Below are positions 23,810 through 36,560 of a DNA stretch of 64,000 nt, one piece after another. Under the pieces are notes generated by a model, which searched no databases, was not told the DNA's origin, and saw only the letters and a list, made by a program, of their open reading frames with translations. The DNA comes from Bubalus kerabau (Eukaryota; Chordata; Mammalia; Artiodactyla; Bovidae), in contig NW_026577882.1 of NCBI RefSeq assembly GCF_029407905.1, forward strand, positions 2,232,001 to 2,296,000. The letters are read 5' to 3'. A program made the position numbers and the translations under genes. Positions within the stretch are counted from its first letter, which is position 1. The number at the start of each line of letters is the position of its first letter.

Positions 23810-26294
23810 TCTTTGCTCTGTAGGAGAGCTCTAGTGTACATAAGCCTGTACATAAGTGAACACAGACACTCTGTGTGCATGTTGCTGCGTACCCAAAATA
23901 GGGCCACAAGGAACCTCATGCTCTCCATGCGGCGCGGAAGCTGTGCAGCCATGGAGCAGCTGAAGAATCCAACCAATTGCTCTTTTCTTACCTCTGACAG
24001 AGCTCGCATTGCCGTAGCCCTCGGCAGTTTGGAAACACTGGACCCTAACCCCTCTCAAAGTAGGCCTGGGTTCTAGTTCGAATAGAAAGTCAATAGCGGA
24101 GCTGAGGACAGGAACGCGGCAGTCATTTATCACACGCTCCTGAAGCCTGCTACTACAGGGACACTAACGCTAGAAGCTAGGAATGTCTTTGCAAGGTGCG
24201 CAAAGGACAAGGGAGAACCTCGACCCTGACTCTAGTATTTCAGTCCCCTGAGCAGATCTGAGGTTCTCCCACTGTAGAAGCTAACCCATTCCTTTCAAAT
24301 ACAGGCTTCCTAACACAGGGCCAGTTGGCTGCTTGCTCTTCCACGAAGCAGGCTTCCTTAACTTGCAAACTGCGAATTCCGCTTAACAGCCTGGAGGAAA
24401 ATCGCTTCTTGGAAGATTTTTTTCAGAGGCTGTATCCCCGGAGCTGGGGCCAAGCTAGGGGACCCATACTGACAATGGAAGGCAAAACCACATCCAATGT
24501 CTTTGCTCTGGAGGACAGCTTTGGTGAGCCTAAGTCTTTCAGGAATATTTCTGGCTCCAACAGAGTCAAATTCTGTGTGTGAAGCTGCACAGCCAAAATA
24601 GGGGAACAGAGAGCCTGATTCTCTCTGTGTAGCTTTGAAGCTGTCATTCAAACAACAGCTTGAGAATCCATACAATGCTCTCCCTTACTGCTAAGAGAAT
24701 TCTCATTGCTGTCGTCCTTGACAGTTTGTAGAAATCCGCACCCTAACCCTTCTCCAAGTAGGCCTGGGTCCTAGCTCGGAACAACAGGCAACGGCGGAGC
24801 TGAGGCCAGTAAGGCACAAGTGAGGTCTCACACACTCTTGCAGCCTGATCGTCCAGGAGCAGTAAGGCCTCTTTTTCGCTGCAGGAGGCTCGCTTGCCTT
24901 GCCTCCTGTGAACTGCATTTCCCAGCCTGGGCGCAAAGCTGTTCCTGGAGATTTTTTCTCAGGGGCTGTTTCCCTGGAGCTGGGTCGGACCTCGGGGGCC
25001 CAACTCACAGGGGAAGACAAAACCACATGGACAGGTCTATGCTCTGTAGGAGAGCTCTAGTGAACCTCATCTCTCAGGAACATTCTTGGCTTCTACAGAG
25101 ACACCTCTGTGCATGAAGCTACACACCCAACATAGTGGCAAAGGGAGTCTGATTCTCTCCGTGGGTGCTGATGCTTTGTGGCAAAGCACCTGCTAAGAAT
25201 CCATCCGCATAGGCTTCCCTCACCTTGACAGAGGTCTCATTGCTGTAGTCCTTGGCAGTTTGGAAAGAAGCAGACCCTTACCCTTCACCAAGTAGGCCCT
25301 TGTCCTTGTTTGAATGGAAAGGCAGTAGCTGAGCTGAGGCCAGTAAGGCGCCAGTCAAGTCTGACATATTCCCGATGCCTGCTCCTTCATGGAAAATAAC
25401 GTTAGAATCTGGGAATGTCTATGCAAGGCTGGCAAAGGGCAGTCAGGAACCTCGACCCTGCCTCTGGAATTTCTATCTTCTCAGCACATCTGGCGGTCTC
25501 GGTCAGGAGAAACTAACCCATTCCTTGCAAACATAGGCTTCCAAACACAGGCCGGTTGGCTGTCTCTTCTTGCCGAAGGAAGCTTGCTTATCCCACCTCC
25601 TGCGAACTCCGCTTCCCAGCCTGGGGGATAAGAGGTTCTTGGAGATCTTTTCTCAGAGGCTGTTTCCACGGAGCAGGGGCCGATCCCGGAGACCCACATG
25701 CACAGGGGAAGGGAAAACCGCATGGATAAGTCTTTGCTCTCTAGGAGTGCTCTAGTGAACTTCAGTCTATGGGGAATGTTCTTGGCTCCAACGGGGACAT
25801 CTCTGTGTGGGAAGCTGCATAGCCAACATAGAGACACAGAGACCTGATTCTCTCTGTGCAGCTTTGACGCTGTCATTCAAACAACAAATTGAGAATCCAC
25901 ACAATGCTCTCCCTTACCACTGAGAGAGTTATCATTGCTGTAGCCCTTCGCAGTTTCTGGAAATCGGCACACAAACACTTCTCCAAGTAGGCCTGGGTTC
26001 AAGTTCAGATAAACATGCAATAGCGGAGCTGAGGCCAGTAAGGCACTAGTCAGGTGTCACACACTCTGGCAGCCTGCTCCTCCAGGGACAGTAAGGCCTC
26101 TATTTCCCTTCAGGAGGCTCGCTTGCCTTACTTCCTGTGAACAGCATTTCCCAGCCTGGGCGGAAAGCAGTTCCTGGAGATCTTTTCTCAGGGGCTGTTT
26201 CCCCGGAGTTGGGGCGGACCTCGGGGACCCAACTCACAGGGGAAGGCAAAACCAAATGGACAGGTCTATGCTCTGTAGGAGATCTCTAGTGAAC
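23810..26294. repeat. A/B dimeric tandem repeat, left part (unrecognised family)
   Basis: A shared anchor (ctcattgctgtagcccttgg and variants) occurs at 24003, 24702, 25236 and 25931, giving alternating spacings of 699, 534 and 695. The first copy is the most diverged (cgcattgccgtagccctcgg). I do not recognise the family; it is not satellite I. No coding potential beyond short chance frames is seen. The last unit is split at 26294 by an LTR. Confidence 0.8.
26289..26294. other. Target-site duplication, left copy (gtgaac)
   Basis: gtgaac immediately precedes the LTR terminus TG at 26295 and is repeated exactly at 27593-27598. Confidence 0.9.
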
Positions 26295-27592
26295 TGCCGG
26301 GGTCCAGCCCCAGCTGATCCAGGGTATTCGAGGCAGAGACGGCGTAGGCGAGGGTCAGGGAACAACTGCTTAATTAAACGTTAATTAAGGATATAAAGAG
26401 TAATAAAATGAGGATAGCTCAGTAGGAAAATTCAGTGGAGAAAAGAAGCTGAGTAGCTTGGTTTACGCGGGGGACCAATAAAACTTCAAGACAAGAAGCT
26501 TGCACCACTTACGTAGGCCGCAGGCGTCCTTCCGTTCTCCCGAAGGAGAGGAGACACTGAGGCCTCCCCGGTCGGATCTTAGAAGCCCAGGCAAAATTAG
26601 TAAGCTTGGTGGGTTCCGCGCTCCAGATGGAGACTCAACCAGAGTGAGAGAGAGAGAGAGACATGGGGAGACCAGTATTTCGAGAAACTGATCCCAATTC
26701 TTTATTTTCCATGGTCTACTTTTATACACTGAGATGTTATGCAAAAGTCACGTAGGGTCAGCAGTCCTGACTTTTATCAAAGTCAGGTGCTTCATACAAA
26801 AGTATACAGAGGTCTTAGGGGTGTTACATCATCTTCTGGCCGGGGGGCCTGCTGACAATTTACGACCCTCTCCTTGTGACAGCGGTCAGTCAACCAGGAC
26901 ACTTATTTCTCCAGGGGTGATTATTCTTAAAACAGACGCCACCCAAATAAAGTTACATTCCTATAGGGTGAGGGTGTAGTGGGTTTTAGTTAAGGAAAGA
27001 ATTTACTTAGCCTAAGGTCTAACGTGATTTATATCAAAGGTTAATACTTATTTCTTCTATATATTCATTAATGTGTATAAAGGCAGGGGATGTGGAGACT
27101 TAGCAGTAAACATCAGCTCAACAAATGAAAAACCCTTCACCAATATGATTTCTAATCAGCCCATTATACTTATACTAATAATTTTCTAACTTTTCTAAGG
27201 AACCTGTTTTTAGAAGGTTTAAAGCATCTCGTGCCTCTCATGGTTGGGAGGCTGTGAGCAATCACATGTGGCCGGACAAGCCTGTCAGGCAGGCTAGAGA
27301 AACTTCAGAGGAGTTTGTAGGTTAAAACACTCTTGTCACACCCAGGGGTTTTTATCAACTGGAGCTCTAGGTTAACTCCTTCTCCGAAAGAGGTGGTGGG
27401 GGACAGCCCCCCGTAAAGTCAGAGGTGTAGGTGAGAGCACAAAATAGTAAGGTATGCAGGCTCTGGTGATGGGGGTAGATGCTCGAGGATTTCCAGGGGG
27501 ACTCCTGAGGCTCGATCCCGCGTTTGCGTATGTCGAGCCTCCTTCCTCATGACCTTTGCCATGGGCGGAGTGCCTCACTCTGGCCCCCAACA
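26295..27592 (-). mobile_element. Solo LTR of ERV2/ERVK-like family, inverted
   Basis: This 1298 bp element is bounded by TG...CA and by a perfect 6 bp duplication (gtgaac). Read on the - strand, its beginning (catgaggaaggaggctcg, catacgcaaa, gggatcgagcctc, gcatctaccccc) parallels 61156 onward in the right-hand LTR, and its end (accctggatcagctggggc) parallels the right LTR end. The same family is therefore involved, with clear divergence in the middle. No internal retroviral sequence is present, so this is the product of LTR-LTR recombination. A complement AATAAA lies at 26701-26706. Removing element plus one TSD restores a B unit of normal length (about 536). Confidence 0.92.
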
Positions 27593-27598
27593 GTGAAC
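27593..27598. other. Target-site duplication, right copy (gtgaac)
   Basis: Exact repeat of 26289-26294. The A/B repeat resumes in register after it. Confidence 0.9.
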
Positions 27599-27770
27599 CT
27601 CCTCTCTCAGGAACATTCTTGGCTCCTATCGAGACACCTCTGTGTGTGTAGCTACACACGCAACGTAGGGGCAAAGGGAGCCAGATTCTTTCCGTGGGGT
27701 GCTGATGCTTTGTGGCAAAGCACCTGCTTGAGAATCCATCAGCTTACGCTTCCCTCGCCTTGACAGAGGT

Positions 27771-28466
27771 CTCATTGCTGTAGCCCTTGGCAGTTTGGAA
27801 AGAAGAGGACCCTTACCTTTCATAAAGTGGGCCCTTGTCCTAGTTTGAAAGGAAAGGCAAGAGCTGAGCTGAGGCCAATAAGGCGCCAGTCAAGTCTGAC
27901 ATATTCCCGAAGCCTGCTCCTTCATGGAAAATAACGCTGGAATCTAGGAATGTCTCTGCAAGGCTGGCAAAGGGCAGTCAGGAGCCTGCACCCTGCCTCT
28001 GGAATTACCGATTTCTGAGCAGATCTGGGGGTCTACTTTAGGAGAATCTAACTCATTCCTTCCATATTGAGACTTCCAAAAACAGGCCGGTCAGCTGCCT
28101 CTTCGTGCCCGAAGGAGGCTTGCTTTTCCTGCCTCCTATGAACCCAGCTTCCCAGGCTCTGGGAAAAGCGGATCTTGAAGATCTTTTCTCAGGGGTTGTT
28201 TCCACGGAGCTGGGGCTAAGCCTGGAGACCCAAACTCACAGGGGAAGAAAAACCACATGGACAAGTCTTTGCTCTCTAGGAGAGCTCTAGTGAACTTCAC
28301 TCTGTCACGAACATTCTTGATTCATATGGAGACACCCCTATGTGCGAAGCTGCGTACCCAACATGGGGGCACAGAGAGCCTGATTCTCTCTGTGTAGCTT
28401 TAAAGATGTCGTTCAAAAAACACCTTGAAAATCCATACAATGCTCTTCCTTACCCGTGACAGAGTT
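27771..28466. repeat. Representative A unit (~696 bp)
   Basis: Starts with the anchor followed by tttggaaagaaga and runs through the A-specific block 'ggcaaagggcagtcaggagc...gaaggaggcttgc' (about 27965-28130). The gtcgttcaaa...gaaaatccatacaatgc segment precedes the next anchor. Confidence 0.75.
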
Positions 28467-29002
28467 CTCATTGCTGTAGCCCTTGGCAGTTTTTAGAAAT
28501 CCGCACCCAAACCCTTCTCCAAGTAGTCCTGGGTCCTAGTTCGGAGGAACATGCAATGGCAGAGCTGAGGCCAGTAAGGCACCAGTCAGGTCTCACACAC
28601 TCTGGCAGCCTGATCGTCCAGGGACAGTAAGCCCTCTTTTTCCCTGCAGGAGGCTCACTTGACTTCCCTCCTGTGAGCTGCATTTCCCAGCCTGGGGGAA
28701 AAGAGGTCCCTGGAGATCTTTTCTCAGGGGCTCCTTCCCCGGAGCTGGGGAGGACCTCGAGGACCCAACTCACAGGGGAAGGCAAAAGCACATGGACAGG
28801 TCTATGCTCTGTAGGAGAGCTCTAGTGAACCTCATCTCTCAGGAACATTCTGGCCTCCTATAGAGACACCTCTGTATGTGAAGCTACACACCCAACATAG
28901 GGGCAAATGGAGCCTGATTCTCTCCGTGGGGTGCTGATGCTTTGTGGCAAAGCACCTGCTTGATAATCCATCCACTTATGCTTCCCTCGCCTTGACAGAG
29001 GT
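28467..29002. repeat. Representative B unit (~536 bp)
   Basis: Starts with the anchor followed by tttttagaaatccgcaccc. It lacks the A-specific block, carrying instead 'agggacagtaagccctc...caggaggctc', and has the palindrome-like gatgctttgtggcaaagcacc near its end. Confidence 0.75.
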
Positions 29003-32000
29003 CCCATTGCTGTAGCCCTTGGCAGTTTGGAAAGAAGAAGACCCTTACCCTTCATAAAGTAGGCCTTTGTCCTAGTTTGAATGGAAAGGTAATAGCTGAG
29101 CTGAGGCCAATAAGGTGCCTGCCAAGTCTGACATACTCCCGTAGCCTTCACCTTCATGGAAAATAACTCTAGAATCTGGGAATGTCTTTGCAAGGCTGGC
29201 AAAGGGCAGTCAGGAACCAGCACCCTGCCTCTGGAATTACCGACTTTTAAGCAGATCTGGAGGTCTCCTTTAGGAGAAGCTAACCCATTCTTTCCAAGTA
29301 GAGGCTTCCAAACAGGCCGGTTGGCTGCCTCTTCGTGCCCGAAGGAGGCCTGCTTTTCTCGCATCCTATGAAGCCCTGTTCCCAGCCTCTGGGAAAAGCG
29401 GATCTTGAAGATATTTTCTCAGGGGTTGTTTCCATGGAGCTGGGGCTGAGACCAGAGACCCAATCGCACAGGGGAAGGAAAACCACATGGACAAGTCTTT
29501 GCTCTCCAGGAGACCTCTAAGTGAAACTTACTGTGTCAGGAACGTTCTTGACTCCTATGGAGACACCCCTGTGTGTGAAGCTGCGTACCCAACAAGGGGG
29601 CACAGAGAGACTGATTCTCTCTTTGCAGCTTTGAAGCTGTCATTCAAACAACAGCTTGAGAATCCATACAATGCTCTCCCTTACCTCTGAGAGAGTTCTC
29701 ATTGCTGTAGCCCTTGGCAGTTTTTTAGAAATCCGCACCCAAACCCTTCTCCTAGTAGGCCTGGGTCCTAGTTCGGAGGAACATGCAATGGCGGAGCTGA
29801 GGCCAGTAAGGCACCAGTAAGGTCTCACACACTCTTGCAGCCTGCTCCTCCAAGGGGCAGTAAGGCCTCTTTTTCTCTGCAGGAGGCTCGCTTGCCTTGC
29901 CTCCTGTGAACTGCGTTTCCCAGTCTGGAAGAAAAGCAGTTCCTGGAGGTGTTTTCTCAGGGGTTTCTTCCTCAGAGCTGGGGCAAACATCGGGAACCCA
30001 ACTCACAGGGGAAGGAAAAACCATATGGACAGGTCTATGCTCTGTAGCAGAGCTCTAGTGAACCTCATCTCCCAGGAACATTCTTTGCTCCTATAGAGAC
30101 ACCTCTGTGTTTGAAGCTACACACCCAACATAGGGGCAAATGCAGCCTGATTCTCTCCGTGGGGTGCAGATGCTTTGTGGCAAAGCACCTGTTTGAGAGT
30201 CCATCCGCTTCCACTTCCCTCTCTTTGACAGAGGTCTCTTTGCTGTAGCCTTTGGCAGTTTAGAAAGAAGCAGAGCCTTACCCTTCACCAAGTAGGCCCT
30301 TGTCCTAGTTTGAACGGAAAGGCGATAGCTGAGCTGAGGCCAGTAAGGCGCCAGTGAAGTCTGACATATTCCTGAAGCCTGCTCCTTCATGGAAAATAAC
30401 GCTAGAATCTAGAAATGTCTTTGCAAGGCTGGCAAAGGACAGTCAGGAACCTCGACCCTGCCTCTGGAATTTCCGTCTTCTGAGCAGATCTGGAGGTCTT
30501 CTTTTGGAGAAGCTAACCATTCCTTCCAAAGAGAGGCTTCCAAACACAGGCTAGTTGGCTGCCTCGACTTGCCCGAAGGAGGCTTGCTTGTTCCGCTTCC
30601 TGTGAACTCCGCTTCCCGCCTGGGGGAAAAGTGGTTCTTGGAGATCTTTTTTCAGGGGCTATTTCAACGGAGTTGGAGCCGAGCCCGGAGACCCACATGC
30701 ACAGAGGAAGGCAAAACCACATGGACAAGTCTTGCTCTGTAGGAGAACTCTAGTTAACCTCAGTATGTGAGGAAAGTCTTGGATTCTACGGGGATACCTC
30801 TGTGTGTGGAGCTGCGTACCCAACAAGGGGGCACACAGGGCCTGATTCTCTCTTTGCAGCTTTGAAGCTGTCGTTCAAACAACAGCTTGAGAATCCATAC
30901 AATGCTCTCCCTTACCTCTGAGAGACTTCTCATTGCAGTAGCCTTTGGCAGTTTTTACAAATCCGCACCCAAACCCTTCTCCAAGTAGGCCTGGGTCCTG
31001 GTTTGGATGGCCATGCAATGGCGGAGCTGAGGTCAGTAAGGCACCAGTCAGGTGTCACACACTCTGGCAGCCTGCTCCTCCAGGGACAGTAAGGCCTATT
31101 TTTCCCTGCGGGAGGCTCGCTTGCCTTGCCTCCTGTGAACTGCGTTTCCCAGCCTGGGCAAAAAGCGGTTCCTGGAGATCTTTTCTCAGGGGCTCTATCC
31201 CCAGAGCTGCGGTGGACCTCGGGGACCCATCTCACAGGGGAAGGAAAAACCACATGGACAGGTCTATGCTCTGTAGGAGACGTTAGTGTGTCTCATCTCT
31301 TAGGAACATTCTTGGCTCGTACAGAGACACCTCTGTGTGTAAAGCTACACACCGAACATAGGGGCACAGGGAGCCTGATTCTCTCCGTGGGGTGCTGATG
31401 CTTTGTGGCAAAGCACTTGTTTGAGAATCCATCCGCTTACGCTTCCCTCGCCTTGACAGAGGTCTCATTGCTGTGTCTCTTGGCACTTTGGAAAGAAGCA
31501 GACCCTTACCCTTCACCAAGTAGGCCCTGATCCTAGTTTGAAAGGAAAGGCAATAGCTGAGCTGAGGCCAGTAAGGCACCTGTCAACTCTGACATATTCC
31601 CGATGCCTGCTCCTTCATGGAAAATATTGCTAGAATCTAGGAATGTCTTTGCAAGGCTGGCAAAGGGCAGTCAGGAACCTCGACCCTGCCTCTGGAATAT
31701 CTATCTTCTGAGCAGATCTGGAGGTCTCCTTCTGGAGAAGCTAACCCATTCCTTGCAAATAGAGGCTTCCAAACACAGGCCGGTTGGCTGCCTCTTCTTG
31801 CCTGAAGGAGGCTTGCTTTTCCTGCCTCCTATGATCCCTGGTTCCCAGCATGGGGGAAAAGCAGATTCTTGGAGATCTTTGCTCAGGGGTTTTTTCCACG
31901 GAGCTGGGGTTGTGCCCAGAGACCCACACATACAGGGGAAGGCAAAACCACATGAACAAGTCTTTGCTCTCTAAGAGAGCTCTAGTGAACCTCAGTCTTT

Positions 32001-35000
32001 GACGAACGTTCTTGGCTCCTATGCGGACACCTCTGGGTGTGAAACTGCGTACCCAACATGGCGGCAGAGAGCCTGATTCTCTCTGTGCAGGTTTAATGCT
32101 GTCGTTCAGAAAACAGCTTGAGAATCCATACAATTCTCGCCCTTACCTCTGAGAGAGTTCTCATTGCAGTAGCCCTTGGCAGTTTGTAGAAATCTGCACC
32201 TAAACCCTTCTCCAAGTAGGCCTGAGTCCCAGTTCGGAGGAACAAGCAATGGCGGAGCTAAGACCAGTATGGCACCAGTCAGTTTTCACACACTCTGGCA
32301 GCCTGCTCCTCCAGGGACAGTAAGGCTTCTTTTTCTCTGCAGGAGGCTCACTTGCCTTACTTCCTGTGAACAGCTTTTCCCAGCCTGGGCGAAAAGCGGT
32401 TCCTGGAGATCTTTTCTCAGAGGCTGTTTTCTCGGAGCTGGGGCGGACCTCGGGCACCCAACTCACAGGGGAAGGCGAAACCACATGTACAGGTGAGCAC
32501 TCTGTAGGAGAGCTCTTGTGAGCCTCATCTCTCAGGAACATTCTTGGCTCCTGTAGAGACACCACTGTGTGTGAATCTACACACCCCACATAGGGGCAAA
32601 GGGAGCCTGATTCTCTCCGTGGGGTGCTGATGCTTGGTGGCAAAGAACCTTCCTGATAATCCATCCGCTTATGCTTCCCTCGCATTTACGGAGGTCTCAT
32701 TGCTGTAGCCCTCGGCAGTTTGGAAAGAAGAAGACCCTTACCCTTCATAAAGTAGGGCCTTGTCCTACTTTGAATGGAAAGGCAATAGCTGAGCTGAGGC
32801 CAATAAGGCGCCAGTCAAGTCTGACATATTCCCAAAGCCTGCTTCTTCAGGAAGATAACTGTAGAATCTAGGAATGTCTCTGCAAGGCTGGCAAAGGGCA
32901 GTCAGGACCCTGCACCCTGCCTCTGGAATTACCGACTTCTGAACAGATCTGGAGGTCTCCCTTAGGGGAAGCTAACCCATTCTTCCAAATAGAGGCTTCC
33001 AAACGCAGGCCGCTTGGCTGCCTCTTGCTCTCTGAAGGAGGCCTGCTTTTCCCGCCTCCTATGAACCCCATATCCCAGCCTCTGGGAAAAGCGGATCTTG
33101 AAGATCTTTTCTCAGGGGTTGTTTCCACGGAGCTGGGGCCGGGCCTGGAGCCCCAAACGCACAGGGGAAGAAAAACCACATGGACAAGTCTTTGCTCTCT
33201 AGGAGAGCTCTAGTGAACTTCACTCTGTCAGGAACGTTCTTGTTTCCTATGGAGACACCCCTGTCTGTGAAGCTGTGTACCGAACATGGAGACACAGAGT
33301 CTGATTCTCTCTGTGCAGCTTTGAAGCTGTCGTTCAAACAACAGCTTGAAAATCCATACAATGCTCTTCCTTACCCGTGACACAGTTCTCATTGCTATAC
33401 CCCTTGGCAGTATTTAGAAATCCATACCCAAACCCTTCTCCTAGTAGGCCTGGGTCCTAGTTCGGAGAAACACGCAATGGCGGAGCTGAGGCCAGTAAGG
33501 CACGAGTCAGGTCTCACACACTCTGGCAGCCTGATCGTCCAGGGAGACTAAGGCCTGTTGTGCCTTGCAGGAGGCTCGCTTGTGTTACCTCCTGTGAACT
33601 GCGTTTGCCAGCCTGGGGGAATAGCGGTCCCTGGAGATCTTTTCTCAGGGGCTCCTTCCCCTGAGCTGGGGCGGACCTCGGGGACCCAACTCACAGGGCA
33701 AGGCAAAACCATATGGACAGGTCTATGCTCTGTAGCAGACTTCTAGTGAACCTCATCTCTCAGGAACATTCTTGGCTCCTATAGAGACACTTCTGTGTGT
33801 GAAGCTGCGTACCTAACATAGGGGCACAGAGAGCCTGATTCTCTCAGTTCATTTTGACCCTGTCGTTCAGAAAACAGCTTGAGAATCCATAAAATGCTCT
33901 CCCTTACCGCTGAGAGAATTCTCACTGCTGTAGCCCTTGGCACTTTGTAGAAATCCGCACCCAAACGCTTCTCCAAATAGGCCTGGGTCCTAGTTCAGAG
34001 GAACAGGCAATGGTGGAACTGAGGCCAGTAAGGCAACAGTCAGGTTTCACACACTCTGGCAGCCTGCTCCTCCAGGGACAGTAAGGCCTCTTTTTCTCTG
34101 CAGGAGATTCGCTTGCCTTACTTCCTGTGAACAGCGTTTCCCAGCCTCAGCGAAGCGGTTCCTGGAGATCTTTTCTCAGGGACAGTTTCCCCGGAGGTGT
34201 GGCGGACCTCGGGGACCCAACTCACAGGGAAAGGAAAAACCACATGGACAGGTCTATGCTCTGTAGGAGAGGTTTAGTGAACCTAATCTCTCAGGAACAT
34301 TCTTGGCTCCTATAGAGACAACTCTGTGTGTGAAGCTACACTCCCAACATTGGGGAACAGGGATCTTGGTTCTCTCCATGGGGTGCTGATGCTTTGTAGT
34401 AAAGCACCTGCTTGAGAATCCATCCTCTTAGGCTTCCCTCGCCTTGACAGAGGTCTCATTGCTGTAGCCCTTGGCAGTTTCAAAGAAGAAGACCCTTACC
34501 CTTCATAAAGTAGGCCCTTGTCCTAGTTTGAATGGAAAGGCAATAGCTGAGCTGAGGCCAATAAGGAGCCAGTCCCCTCTGACACATTCCCGAAGCCTGC
34601 TCCTTCATGGAATATAACTCTAGAATGTTGGAATGTCTTTGCAAGGCTGGCAAAGGGCAGTCAGGAACCAGCACCCTGCCTCTGGAATTACCGACTTCTG
34701 AGCAGATCTGGAGGTCTCCTTTAGGAGAAGCTAACCCATTCCTTCCAAATAGAGGCTTCAAAACACAGGCAGGTTGGCTGCCTTTCGTGCCCGAAGGAGG
34801 CTTGCTTTTCTCTCCTCCTATGAACCCCAGTTCCCAGCCTCTGGGAAAAGCGTATCTTGAAGATATTTTCTCAGGGCTTGTTTCCACGGAGCTGGGGCCG
34901 AGCCCGGGGCCCAAAGGCACAGGGGAAGGCAAGACCACATGGACAGGTCTATGCTCTGTAGCAGACCTCTAGTGAACCTCATCTCTCAGGAGCATTCTTG

Positions 35001-36560
35001 GCTCCTACAGAGACACCTCTGTGTGTGAAGCTGCGTACCTAACATAGGGGCAGAGAGAGCCTGATTCTCTCTGTTCATTTTGACGCTGTCATTCAGAAAA
35101 CAGCTTGAGAATCCATAAAATGCTCTCCCTTACCACCGAGAGAATTCTCACTGCTGTAGCCCTTGGCACTTTGTAGAAATCTGCACCCAAACGCTTTTCC
35201 AAGTAGGCCTGGGTGCTAGCTCGGATGAACAGGCAATGGTGGAGCTGAGGCCAGTAAGGCAACAGTCAGGTTTCACACATTCTGGCAGCCTGCTCCTCCA
35301 GGGACTGTAAGGCCTCTTTTACTCTGCAGGAGATTCGCTTGCCTTACTTCCTGTGAACAGCATTTCCCAGCCTCGGCGAAGCGGATCCTGGAGATCTTTT
35401 CTCAGGGACAGTTTCCCCGGAGGTGTGGCGGACCTCGGGGACCCAACTCACAGGGGAAGGCAAAACCACATGGACAGGTCTATGCTCTGTAGGAGAGGTT
35501 TAGTGAACCTAATCTCTCAGGAACATTCTTGGCTCCTATAGAGACAACTCTGTGTGTGAAGCTACACTCCCAACATTGGTGCACAGGGAGCTTGATTCTC
35601 TCCGTGGGGTGCTGATGCTTTGTGGCAAAGCACCTGCTTGAGAATCCATCCTCTTAGGCTTCCCTCACCTTGACAGAGGTCTCATTTCTGTAGCCTTTGG
35701 CAGTTTGCAAAGAAGAAGATCCTTACCCTTCATAAAGTAGGGCCTTGTCCTAGTTTGAATGGAAAGGCAATAGCTGAGCTGAGGTCAATAAGGAGCCAGT
35801 CCCATCTGACACATTCCTGAAGCCTGCTCCTTCATGGAAAATAACTCTGGAATCTAGGAATATCTTTGCAAGGCTAGCAAAGGGCAGTCAGGAACCAGTA
35901 CCCTGCCTCTGGAATTACCGACTTCTGAGCAGATCTGGAGGTCTCCTTTAGGAGAAGCTAACCCATTCCTTCCAAATAGAGGCTTCAAAACACAGGCAGG
36001 TGGGCTGCCTTTTCATTCCCTATGGAGGCGTGCTTTTCTCTCCTCCTACGAACCCCGGTTCCCAGACACTGGGAAAAGTGGATCTTGAAGATATTTTCTC
36101 AGGGGTTGTTTCCACAGAGCTGGGGCCGAGCCTGGAGACCCAAAGGCACAGGGGAAGGCAAGACCACATGGACAAGCCTTTGCTCTTTAGTATAGCTCTA
36201 ATGAACCTCACTCTGTCAGGATCTTTCTTGATTCCTACGGAGACACACCTATGTGTGAAGCTGCGGGCACAGAGAGCCTGATTACCCCTGTGCAGCGCTG
36301 AGTCTGCGCGGCTAAACAACAGCTTGGGAATGCAGCCTGGGGTGCTTCCCTTCCCTGGGACAGAGCTCTCCTTGCGGTAGGCCTTTGTAGTTTGCATACA
36401 ATGGGGCCCTAAGCCCTCTGCAAGTTGGCCTGGCTCCTAGGTCCAAAGGGCAGGCCAGAGCGGAGCTGAGGCTGTCAGGCTCCAGACACATCTCCCATAC
36501 TCCTACATCCTGCTCCTACCCGGGCGTGAACGCTAGAAGCTGGGAAGGTACCTGGACAGT

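Larger units (their letters stand above)
27593..36558. repeat. A/B dimeric tandem repeat, main part
   Basis: Anchors lie at 27771, 28467, 29003, 29698, 30236, 30929, 31464, 32160, 32696, 33388, 33921, 34455, 35147, 35681 and 36368. Spacings alternate between ~695 (A) and ~536 (B), giving a ~1.23 kb higher-order unit. A and B are related: both carry 'gagctgaggccagtaagg', 'gaggctcgcttgcc/gcttttcc', 'gatcttttctcaggggct/ttgtt' and 'gctctgtaggagagctctagtgaac', but B lacks about 155 bases that A has. One irregularity, two B units in succession, occurs at 33388-34455. The last unit (36368-36558) is diverged. No gene is evident. Confidence 0.85.

Noticed and set aside
27593..36558. CRISPR-like regular spacing
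   Set aside because: Units are hundreds of bases long with homologous interiors in a mammalian context. This is a tandem satellite-type array.
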